DNA of 38,999 bases from NCBI GenBank assembly GCA_000181795.3, contig CM012953.1, positions 16,125,996-16,164,994 of the forward strand, in the 5' to 3' direction. The stretch comes from Trichinella spiralis (taxonomy: Eukaryota > Nematoda > Enoplea > Trichinellida > Trichinellidae). The notes under the pieces are model-generated. The model did no database searches and was not told the DNA's origin. It saw only the letters and a program-made list of their open reading frames with translations. A program made the translations under genes and the position numbers. Shown one piece after another: positions 10,373 to 22,500 of this stretch (its first letter is position 1; each line of letters starts with the position of its first letter).

Positions 10373-12428
10373 ATGAGAATTATGGTGTTGTGTTTGTCAG
10401 TGTTGGAGAAGATCAGAACAAACCGTGTTGAACAGCTGAACCGGCGGAGAAAGAGCTCACAGAGGCAGAGAAGAAAGCAATAACAACACCCATATCAGCT
10501 TGAATTGAAGAAAGTAAACAGATGAAGCGAATAATTTGTATAAATTCACCGCTAATCAAGGAAGTCAATCAATCAATCATTGCAACGGTTTCTTTTGCTT
10601 CTGCACAATCAGTGTAAGTTTTCTCAAATTATTAATTAATCAATCGATTAAAAATTATAATCACACTAATCATAATTTTGTCGTTTGCATGTGTATATAT
10701 CATCATTTCCGATGCTTTCATCAATTATTTGCTTATTCGTAATGCTATTTCTGCTTTGCTCAGTTTCTAATTGTTCAAATAACTACTGTAGCATAAAACA
10801 CTTCATCTGGACAAAACTTTTGTCTGTCCTTTTACAATTTACTAATTATAATAATAATTATTAGTCATATTGTATAAATAATTAATTACTTGAAATAACA
10901 AGAAGACATTTTTTCAGTCACTTATTTATTATTTGTATATTATTTTGTAATTATTTAAAAAAAATAATAAAATTTCAATCAACTAAACTGATTGATTGTT
11001 CAAAATCGATACTTTTCCCTTCAGTAGCAGCAAGTGAAGTTTTTGTTGAATTTTCATCTTGTAAAAAAAGAAGCCTTTAAACTGGAAAAATTGTGTAAAA
11101 ATATTTCATCAATATTTAATCAAGGTTTTTTTATGGTGTAAATTAACAAAATAAAAAAAACAACTCAAGGGAAAAAATTAATATTGAAAAAATGATATTT
11201 TACATATTGTTAGATGTTTTCAATATTTACAGAAGAATATTGATTTAAAAAATGAAAATCTATATATATTTTTTCAAGATGATGATAAAATGTTTATATA
11301 TATAAATAATGGTGATATAAAGCAGTATTAGTCAGTCAGTCAGTCAGTCAGTCATTAGTGGTAGCTGTAGCAGCAGGATGTGTTATGAGTTAAGGGTTTG
11401 AAGTGAATTGTCGGAAAACAGCGATCACGTAAGTTTAATGAATAAGTTAAATTTTTTTAATTTCATATTCTTTTCTTTTATAAATAATATTGTTAATATT
11501 AAAAAGTTGACAATTGATAACTTGTTATTGAAAATGACAATAACAGTGTCGAAATATTAATTTAAACAAACTGAAGAAACTCAGTTAAAAGAAAGCGATT
11601 GTTCAAATTCTACAGTAATAATAAAAAATTAATGATCGACCAGCTTTACATCTAGAAAAGCTATAGGAAAATTTTGAAAAATACGATATAGGATGGAAGA
11701 CGTAGCTAGCAAAGGATGATGCATTGTGGTGTTATGATAAATATAAATATAGTTGGTGGAATTATTATTCGTGTTCAAAATGCAGATACTGTTGATTCAG
11801 AAAGATGAATATATAAGTAAACATTGCGATCGACAAATGAGACAAAGCGTCGTTGTTCTGAACAAAGCGAGCATGTTTATCACATGATGAGCTCATTAAA
11901 AATTGTTCAACAGTAATGAATGCATGATGATGATGATGATGAGATTTCGGTTTGCGTTCAAACAGTATACAGTATACAACAATACCAGCCAACCAAGCAA
12001 CAAGCGACACACAAACAACCATACACACACACCACACACACATACAAGCATCATCAGCCAGCAAACAGTTTCCACAAAAACACTGATTGTGCAATACGAA
12101 TGATTTGGAATTTTATTCTTTATTCGAATTTTTTAAAATCTTAATTTAATTTTGCATTGAAATATTTTTTTAAATTTTTTGATTAAAAAAGTTGTGTTTA
12201 TTTTCAGCTTATAAAGAAAAAACAGATCCGATCGAGGCGAACTTTTCGAACAATGCAATTTATTTCAATGCTTTGTTCGTTTTGATCGTCTCGAACGTAC
12301 TGTATTCTCTTCATCTTCATCCTCATCACCTTCCTCTTCCCTACATGCTTTACTACACCATCAAAGCCCCTCCGCCGCCACTACTACCACCAATTAGCTA
12401 CAAAAATCCCTATTTGTTGTGCAATTAA
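10373..12428 (+). other. Possible plus-strand transcription unit (5' exons and a short last exon)
   Basis: Three pieces have splice-like borders. A 36-codon open frame (10373-10483) is rich in basic residues and is followed by a strong donor GTAAGT after 10613. A TATA-flanked segment near 11290-11428 ends in another GTAAGT donor. After a TTTTCAG acceptor at about 12207 a frame stays open to 12428, with a hydrophobic stretch (IYFNALFVLIVSNVLYSLHL) and a proline-rich tail. The frames of the first two pieces do not join smoothly to the third, so the upstream pieces would be untranslated. No family is recognised. It would converge with the AMPK gamma gene. Confidence 0.22.
11334..11356. repeat. 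(GTCA)n microsatellite
   Basis: About six tandem GTCA units just before the 11428 splice donor. Confidence 0.9.
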
Positions 12429-12566
12429 TCAACTTGGTAAACAATTTATATTTATTCTATGAAACTAAAAGCTACCACGTCTACTTTGAATACAATTAAC
12501 TTTCAACAAGTACTATGGGTAACTTTTTTATTATTAATAACATACATTGAAGTTCAAGGGAAAAAT

Positions 12567-12826
12567 TCAAATTGGTTTTTCTGTAAATTTCGCTAAACAA
12601 TATGATTGATATTGATTAAAATCAACCATAAAATTTATCTGCAAGTTTTGTAATAGAACAAACTTACTTTCAAAAATCAAACGTAAATTGTTCTTCATTT
12701 TTCTCATAAATTCCTCATCCCAATTTGCAATCAATGAATAAAACTTGCACAATTTCATATGTAATGCTTGTTTTTCTTCTATTTGCAAAATTATCCACCC
12801 GTCAAAGCAGACGAAGACTGATCTTC
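12567..12826 (-). other. Unassigned minus-strand open frame, possible exon
   Basis: From an in-frame TGA near 12826 to the stop at 12567 the frame is open for about 85 codons. Its composition is protein-like: the middle reads KLCKFYSLIANWDEEFMRKM and then KNNLRLIFES. A possible acceptor (GCTGAAG) lies at its start. It is downstream of, and on the same strand as, the AMPK gamma stop, so it would belong to a different gene. No family is recognised and a neighbouring exon was not found. It could be a chance frame. Confidence 0.22.
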
Positions 12827-13568
12827 AGCAGGAGATAAAATTTTATTCATCAGTTAATAAATAATATGGTATATAGCAGCAGTATTATTAACAGAAAATA
12901 CAACTGAACTGAATAAAATGAAAGAACAAGAGATGCGACATTCACAAAAGTGAACTGAACAAAATAAAATTTTTTTAAAAGATAAACACACAATTCATTA
13001 TTATACACATTAGTATTTTTGACAACAACTGCTGGAAACAACAGAAAAGTTAATCAGAGAAATTTTCTTCTTTCTCTTCTCCTTGTGTAAAAAAAAGTGC
13101 AAAAAATTAAAATTCACACTCACTACTCGTAAATAAAAATCCCTAGATTATATTTTGAATGACAAGAAAAAATGTGATAAAATGATTTTTGAAAAAAAAA
13201 ATTTTTTTTCTACAAATCTACAGATGATGCATCTTGCTGTCGTGTTAGTACATCACAGTAGTGTGCTAACTGATGATAGTAGTAGAAGTGTATGTATTCT
13301 GATGAAGTTTCATATAAATATAATTTTGGCAATTTCCAAATAAAATTGCTTAAGAAAAAAAAACTGCAGACATAAATGTACACATGCATACTGACTGAAT
13401 GATATATGTAGTAACAATGTTCGAGAGATTCCAAGAAATTTTGCAACGTTCAAAAGAGAAAAACAACATATGCCCTCCTCCTCTCCTCTTCCTCCTACTT
13501 CTTGCTGACTTTAGAAAATTTGCCAAAGAATTCACAATTACAATTTTTATTCCATTTCACATTCTTCT

Positions 13569-16500
13569 TCACATTTCCATATCTTCGCTTCGTTCCACTG
13601 ACGAAGAAACTTCTGCCGTTTGAACGTTGCTTACAGATCCAGTCACTGAAAAATGAATCATTTCACACTCAACAACAGCAAATTTTCATCATGTGATCGT
13701 TTAAATCAAATAAATAGAAGAATAAACTTAAATTTAAATAAAAAACACCAACCTTCTGGCCTGAGAACGATGAACAACAATATATCAGACAAGGAAACCA
13801 CACCCTGAACTCGACCGTCGTTGTCTACTGCAACCACGCGATGCACTTCAGAACGTACCAACGTATCCACGTAAGTGCTCAACGAATCGGTCACTTTGCA
13901 ATTATGAACGCCTTCGAACCACTATCAAAATTACAAAATTATTATTATTCATAAATAAATAATTAATAATGAAAAAAATATCCTCCTACCGCCGTACGAT
14001 GTTTAAGACTATCTTGAACGGTAATGTCCAAATTGTTGTAAGCTTTTTCAGCGGCTAAATTGATGACATCAAATTTGGAATAAATATCAATGACACGATC
14101 ATTTTCGTCGACCACCGGAAGAGCAGAGACCCGAAGTTCGAGCAACTTGCGCAACACTTCAATGAGCGGGGTAACTTTGGTTACCTGAAAATTGTTTAAT
14201 ACAAATAAATGTGAAATTTATTCACAATGAAAAACAACAGTAAATTAATTACCGTGTGAATATTCGACCAAGTACCAATACCGAGTTCTTTGGGAGATTT
14301 CTTCATGAACGATGGCATAGGCAGGTCGGGCATCTGAAAATTCCCTCACGCAAAAATAAATATTCTATCACATTGTTGACAAGAATATTTAAAATTTTCA
14401 GACAAGAAAAAAAAATTTCACTCACATATAGAAATAAAAACTTGAGTATCCGCTTGTGTGTCAGGATGTAAAGTATATTCCCTGAACACGGATCGATCAC
14501 AGGCAAGCGATGTACCTTTTTGTTGCAAAGTATATTGACAGCATCAAGTAAACTGAAAATATATGTTTGCTTTTAAAATAATAATATAAAATTTTGAAAA
14601 GAAAAATTCTAAAAATTAATTTCATCACCGTAGAAATAAAATTATCAATTAATTCTGTGTTTACAACAAACAAACAAACAAACAAACAAAAAAATTACCT
14701 CGCGGTGGCATCAACAGTGCATAGTGGAGCCAAAAAACCAGAATCTCGAAGTTCTTCTATAAAATGGAAAAGTGTAACTAACTTATTAAATTATTATTAT
14801 AAATATTCAAAAAAATTCTTTTAAAAAAGATGACGAGTATTCATTTTCAACAAAAAATCATGACGTCAAAACAAATAAAAATAATAAAAGAAGAAAACTT
14901 GAGATTGACTGAAAATTAAACATCACATCTTAAATTGACTGACGTCAAAAGCAGTATCATCAGGCATCATTTACTCAATTTCCTCCTCCTGAAGCTAAAC
15001 CAAACAACTGTGCAGCTAACAGTATAATATACGACGACGAAGAGGGGTGAGGGTGGAGGGGGCTTTTTCTCCTTTTCAAAAAACTGATTAGAAAAAAAGA
15101 AACTTAAATCTCACCACGCCAAGTAAATATACGATGCTCTTCCAATTCTTTGATATTCTCTTCTCCAGATTTGTAGTATTTTTGCAAAATGCGAATGAAA
15201 TCCGTGATTGTCAGCATACCAACGAACTGTTGCGTCGCATCATCCCACAACGGTGCAGCCCGAACGCTGTTGTAAACCAGAGCAAAAAATGCCTTCTTCA
15301 CCTGAAGAAATTCCAAGTACTCAAATTTATTACAAAAAAAACAAATTTAAAAGTAACCAGCCAATAAGAAAATAATTTATTTATTTATAAATAATAACAA
15401 CAAACTAACAATTCAGAGTTCAATTTACTAATAAGTTATTATTAAAGTAAATTCACATTGCACAAAGTATAATGTAAAAAAAAATTTCAAATAAATCTCA
15501 TTCCACATCAATGAGCACATATAAAATCAATCAATCAACAAATTGTCAGTTTTTCAATAAATGATATATTTTTATTAATATACTACCGGTGACAATTAAC
15601 TAATTTTTTTTGAATGTAATTTACAACAAAATACATCTGCTTGAAATAGAAAAAAAAGCTATTCATTACAAGCGTTGCAACAAAAATAATAATAACAGTA
15701 ATTTATATAACTCACCGGAAGTTTCGTGTCGAAAACGACCAACTTTGTACTAGTCGGAATCAAGTCATAGCAGTGGTGAGATTTGATGAACTGCGAGTAG
15801 ATGAGATCTTGGTTTTCTATTTTACACAAAACAAAATATGAGAAAGTTGTCCAATTGAAAAATTATTAAATAAAATTGTCAATATGAGCAAGTTTTTTTG
15901 AATTGAACAATAATATTTTTTTGAAATGTCCCCCTTCTGCTTAAATGTATTTCCAATAATTGGTCACACCCAATATAAGAACAACGCAATTCGCTATTAC
16001 TATATTCTTGCTGGAACAAAACCAACTACTGCTGATCGATCTACACTATATTCAAGTTGAAACTTTTCAAAATTAAGCTTTCACTACTGGTTATTTTTAT
16101 CTATTTTCTGCAATTTCAATTTTCATCAATCAATCAATCAATATTTTTCACTTTGTCAACTGCTACATTACTAATCACTGAAAATAATTTACACTGGAAA
16201 AATGCTGACAGACAAAGAATCACTTTGACGGATGGATATAGATTATGCACACTAAAAAATAGAATGTATTACAAATATAGGTGGTTCGTTGATTATCAAA
16301 GCTAGGAAAATTCGATTGCTACGTATGTTTTTTTTCTATTGATATAATTTTGAAGCAAGTGAAAAAATTTCGAAACCGAATACAAAGACGAATACTTGCA
16401 GAAAATTCGACAGTATACGAGAAAAAAAACAATCAAGATCAATTTCAAAACAATTGTTAAGATTTTCTATTCACCTAATTGACAATGGATGTGACTGAAG

Positions 16501-19500
16501 AAAGCGAAAAAAGAAACAACAACAACAACAATAATAATAATAAAGCCTACAAATCAAAAAAAAATTGACCATTTTCCTTCTCTTGCCCCTCCTGGAAAGA
16601 ATAAGCAAAAAGAATCAATTAGTTGACGTAGCTAGCTATAGCCAGCCAACCGTGAAGTGAAGTGAAATAGCTTCCGTTAGTTATGACAGAAAAGTAGGTA
16701 GGTGGTGTTTTTATCGACTCGGCAACTAATAATGGCTAAGCTAAGCTAAGCCCAGCCGAACCGAGCAAATATACACACACAACACTCGCCAACCAACAGT
16801 CCACCAACAAACGCACAAGCAGCTAGCTAGAGCTAGGTAGCTGCTAGCTAGTTGACTAAACTGGCAGCTTGCGCTAGCTAGCACCGGCTAGCTGAAACTT
16901 ACCACTGAGAAAAAGGTGTCGGTGACCGACAGCGGAATTGCCGTACGAAACGGCGTTGCCCTTAAAAAAACAAAAAAAAACAATAAGCAATGGAAAATTC
17001 CACTCACTGGTATCGGCGGTGAACGCGAACCACAACGGCGGCCAGCGTGTAAGCCGAGTCTGCTTTGGCACTGTACAATAGGGGCTGGCCTCGAGAAGTG
17101 ACCGGGCCGCGTCCGCGGTCAGGGTCATCGAGCCATGAGTGGAATAGTTGGAGCCGAGGTTCACGTCGGCTTCATTCTCAGAACGACTGGCACTATGAGC
17201 CCGTTGATGATGCTGCTGCTGCTGTTGTTGTTGTTGTTGTTCATGAGCATGAGAAGCATGAGAAGCAGAAGCAGCAGTAGAAGAAGAAGGAGAAGGAGTA
17301 TGAAGCGTGCGCTTGCTGAACGGTATTTTCCATTTCCAAGTATTTTTCGATGACTTCTTCTTCGACGACATTGTTTTTGCAAATTAATTTTCAGCCAAAA
17401 TCAACCAACCCTACCCTCGGAAATGAAACATTTATACAGTAGACAAATGCACCCACATACACACACGCAAGAAACTTCACGCGTTCGAAAAATCAATTAA
17501 AACGATGAATAATAATTAATATGCTGCGTAAGATCAGTATCAGTATGCGTGTGCATGTGCATGTATGTGTGTGATGTGGTCGTGATGTCGTTCGTTTCCT
17601 CAAGTATATAAAGTGAATATGCACGACTTTCCCGCCGGCGTATTATTATCTATAGTTTATTAGCCGTCCGCTATGTGACAAAAAGCAGCAGCTATCATCA
17701 ACACCACCGGAACGCAGCTAATTCCATATTATCGATCGCCGTCCGCCCAAAAAGCACCACCACCCACCATAGCAAAAATAAGCAACTGTCAATTACGGCG
17801 AGCAAAAAGCAGAATAATCAAATAAACAAACAATTGTGAAAAAGTAAAATTACAATATAAAATGCGGAAGTAAAAATAAAAATAATAATAATAATAACAA
17901 TTCGTCTTCGTCTATTCAAACGAAAATCAAGCTTGCATAAAATAACGAGATTCGAAGTAAAAATATGAAATTAAAAAATCTTTTCTATACGAATGATAAA
18001 GTTCGAAAAAAACATCATAATCAATTTGTAAACAAGTTGGTATATGAGCAAATTCAAAAAGCCACAAAGCAGTCCAAAAGGCACTCACGCAACAAACAGC
18101 CCAACAATAGCCAATACACACACACACACACACACGGCACAACAACAGCAACCGACGGATGGGGCTTAAATAATCGGCGCACAACAACAACGCAACAACC
18201 TGCCTGAACGCCTGCTTCGAAACGTCCGCCAGGCGGCGCCACAATCGAGGTCAATGACTTACTAACAAACGACGCTTTTTGATTTTAAATTTATAATACA
18301 CACACACACACACATACACATACACAAGTGCCTCTTCTATTCAATATACAATAATATTCAATGTATAATTATATTTATATATACATGTATGGATACTTAT
18401 ACAACAACAAACAATGAAATTAACATATACGCGGATATGCACTTACACACACGCATATGTACTAAATATAAACTATTATTAGATTATAAATTAATTTTGT
18501 TATTAAAAAAATTCTTGTGCATATTAAAACATTATTCATTAATTTTAATACAAATTCCTTACTATTCAACAGAAATGAAAATTAAGTACAAAACATTTGC
18601 AATACCAGTTGACACGCAAAAAACAAAGAGAGAATAATTCAAAAATTTACATTCTCGATTTTTTCTCGATTATCATTCCAACTGAGACAGTATTAAAATT
18701 TGAAAAAAAAATTCAAACAAATATTTTTATTACATAAAACAATAATAATAGATAAATTATTTTTAAAAAAACTATACAGAATATTTTTAATTTATCAATA
18801 CAAATTTAATGTCTGCTTTTCATTTTCACAGAAAAATGTCGAATAAAATAAATAAATAATACACGTTGACAGATTTAATACACTAATAATTAATGTTACA
18901 GTTGTTTGTAAAAAAAAAACAATAATACTTCAGAATATTTGACAAAAGAAAAATGCAAAATATTATTTAAAACATAAACATAACTTGATTTCTATACAAC
19001 AATTCAAATGAACATATTTCGAACAACTGTATCAATCATCTAATTGATGAACTGTTGATTCTGATCAAAAGTGTTTTCAATGAGGTCATTGAATGATGTT
19101 ATCATATTTATTAAATACATTATTTCTCTTTTCTTACAATTTTTAAATTATTCAATAATAATAATAATAATGAAAAAGAGAACTGAAAAAGAAATAAACG
19201 TTTCATAAGTTTAAAGCGAAAATTTCAAATAATTTCCCAATTGTTTTATCGATCAGTGTGAGTGGAACGGTTCAGTTACGCAACAATTGAAAAAGCCGAA
19301 CAAAAATTACTCTTTAATCAAATAAGCTGTCAAAACTACTTTAAAATTTTCCAGTTTCTCTGAAAAGTATACACAGAAAAAGGTATGCATGCAATCGTAT
19401 TAATTAAAACAAATACGTATTATTAAAAAAATATATATATATACATATAACTACAATAATGCCTTCATTGCTTTTGTATAATATATTGATTAGAAAGATA

Positions 19501-22500
19501 GAATATGCATTTTAATTTAATTTTATTCATGCACTGGATAAATGGTAAAATAAAAACGTGAACAATTTGTTACTTTATTTGAATTTTCAATGCATTTTAA
19601 ATAAATACTTTCTTTCTCTTTTTAAAAAAATACAAACAAACAAAAAAAGAAATTTCATCAACTTTTCACTTTATAGTTCAAAGTAGAAAATTTTCAATCG
19701 ATCTAAAGTGCAAGTATTGAGAAAACTGAGTGGATAAAAAAATCAATTTACACAAAAGTGTCGAAAGAACCATTTCAAAATTGATGCCAACAGCAGATAT
19801 GATGATAATAAAAGTTCATCCCAAAAGAATAAAAATACACTTTTAATAAATGCATATTCTTTTTCATTGATTTTTTCTGAAATTATTCACACAAACTCTT
19901 CCGTTCTACAAATTCCATACATGAAAAGCATCATTCAAATAATAAACTACTTGAGAAATAACCACAAGAAAATTAAAAAAAAATACATAATTACAACAAA
20001 ATATTATTCAAAATAATATCAGTACTGAAATAGTCAATAAACAGTTTAAAAACAAGAAAAAAAAAGAATTTACACTCTCTTAAGTACATTACAGTAAGTC
20101 CCACAATCAGTCGATCAAAAATATCAATCTGTTCTTTTTTAAACTTCACGCATACGAAAAGATATTTTAAAATAATGTAATGTATCCTATTTGAAGACGC
20201 TTTTACAACAAAATAATAATTATTATTTCAAAAATATACCAAATCTAAGATTAATATTTATTTGTACATGATAATTCTTCTCTTCTTTTATTGTCATCAT
20301 AATAAACATGAACCGTTCACGCGATGATCATTAATTGTTGTTTAATTATACTTTTTATTTTTTTTCAAATTATATAATTCAAAATTATTTCATTAAAGTT
20401 ATCATCTTCAAACTCAACAAATGGCACATCAGAAAATGGCAAATTTAGAAATCTCAGAGCACAATCGACAAAAACACTTGCCAAAAAAAGATCCCCAGTG
20501 GTGAATTTTTTCATGCTGCAGTTCATGATAATTTTAAATATGACAAATATCTCTCCTATTGTTGAACCCTGCCGGGATTTTGTGTTTAACAAAATGCAAG
20601 CAACAGTAGCAGCAGCAGCAGCAGCAACAACAGCAACAGCAGACACTCACTGACTGACGATGGACTTTTGTTACAGTTCGCGTTCACCACCTTTGCGTGA
20701 GTGAGTAAAAATTCAACAACATTAATAATACAGAGAAATTTTAAATTTTACATCACACAATTGTATTAAATATAAAAATAAAAAATAATTTTAGATAATT
20801 ATTAAGTAAATAATAAACAAGATTTGCTTACAGCCTTGTCATGCATTGTTGAAAAAATCGACGCATAACCTGCGAGATGATTCATCTCTGAATAATCTGC
20901 AGACAAAGCGGAGAACAATGAAAGATTGCGTCCTCTCGCCTGCTCTGCAGCAGCAGAAGATTCACTAAGTCTACGATTCCCCTGAACCGCTCTGGAATTA
21001 CCTGCAAATAAAATTAAAAGTAAGTATTTGAAATATTTTTCTCTTTAAATTCTTTTTTTTTTTGTTTTGGAAAGTATAAATAATTACAACAATGATAATC
21101 AATTATCATGATTGTTTTTTCTTTTATAAATAATAACAGATAGAAGATTAAAATTTTCATAAACATCGATGAAAATTACATGCTCATCATTTATTTATCT
21201 CTTTGAACATTTTTGATGAAACATTTGTTGTCAACATTTTAAATTAAATCCAATAAACAATAGGTTATAAATAATAATTGTGAACGAAAAAATTAAGAAA
21301 AAAAAATACACACAGAACACATCACAAAATCGAATCAACAATATTCAGTTCAGCAAATTCAGTTCAATCAATGCCTGCAGCATTTTGCACATCAGTCATG
21401 AATTTCAACCGTATATCATTTCAATATTTGCAATCGTTATAAGAGATATGATTATAAATTATTTGTTTATAAATTCAACACGGGAAAAAGTTGTTCATTT
21501 TCATCACCAATATCAGAAATTCCCAAATGCAAAATCTCTGCGTTGCTCGCATTGGAATTGTTGGCAGAATTTCAGATGCGTCGTCAAACATGCAATAAAT
21601 GTGCGCAAATAAAATTGGAAACAGTGAAAAAAGTTATATAAAAAAGTTAAAAACAAGAAAAAAAATTCACTGACACTACGTGCACGGACGCTTACATTTT
21701 AAATGCAAATTATGCAACACATTTCTCTCCGTATGACAAACAACAATCCCTCTATCTATTGTCTAACAACAAATCGAAACATGAGATGGAAAAATGAAAA
21801 AGCTAAAAACTATTTATTTATTTATTTATTTGTTGATCAGTTTCATAAATTTCATCTGCAATTGTTGAATTTCTTTCATTTTTATATGATTCAAAAAACA
21901 AAGTAAAAGTAAACTCCTCGCGCCAACAATTAATTGAAAACAGCGCAGTATCATTTATAAACGGTTGTTTCATTTTCTGCTTTTATTGGCATTTTTTTTT
22001 ATTGATTTCCACTTTCGATCTGCTCGAAATGCTCCTTCGAGCACAATTCACACTGCAATTAACGCGTTCACAAGTGCATTTTGATCGCACTTCAAAAATC
22101 ACACCATGCACATAAATTTTTTAATCACAATCATCATGGATGGATAAGTATAATCAACAATAACAACAACAATCTTTAACGCTTCTATTTTATTTCAACT
22201 TTATCTTTTGTTTTAATAAATATTCAAAAGTCAAGTTAGTTAATTTATTTAAAAAATTATAAAAATAAATTGCTTTTCAATTAAATTTAACAAACACGTA
22301 AACCACTGCACAGTAAATAAATTTAAAAAAGCAAAAAAAAACAAAGACGGAAAATATTTGTCGTATTAAAAAAACAAAAAAATAATGTAATCAAAAAATA
22401 ATAAATAAATGATACCTAGCGAAGTATAAGCGGCAGAATTGTATTCTTCTGTCATTGGGCAACACTTGAAAAAAGGAACAAAAAACAAAAAGCAGCTTTT

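Noticed and set aside
12780-12850. A 20 nt intron that would join MNKILSPAEDQSSSALT to the open frame at 12567
   Set aside because: Far shorter than known nematode introns; the match of GT/AG and phase is probably chance.
16903-17008. Splicing a 47 nt intron (17007-16961) to give [11 protein letters not shown], which slightly resembles human PRKAG2 (DTGQRF)
   Set aside because: The resulting frame meets a TGA at the junction with the CBS1 exon; skipping the 58 nt exon keeps the frame open.
17200-17300. Poly-Leu and poly-Val frames in 17135-17382
   Set aside because: Alternative frames of the CAA/CAG-type repeat that encodes poly-Gln in the short AMPK gamma isoform.
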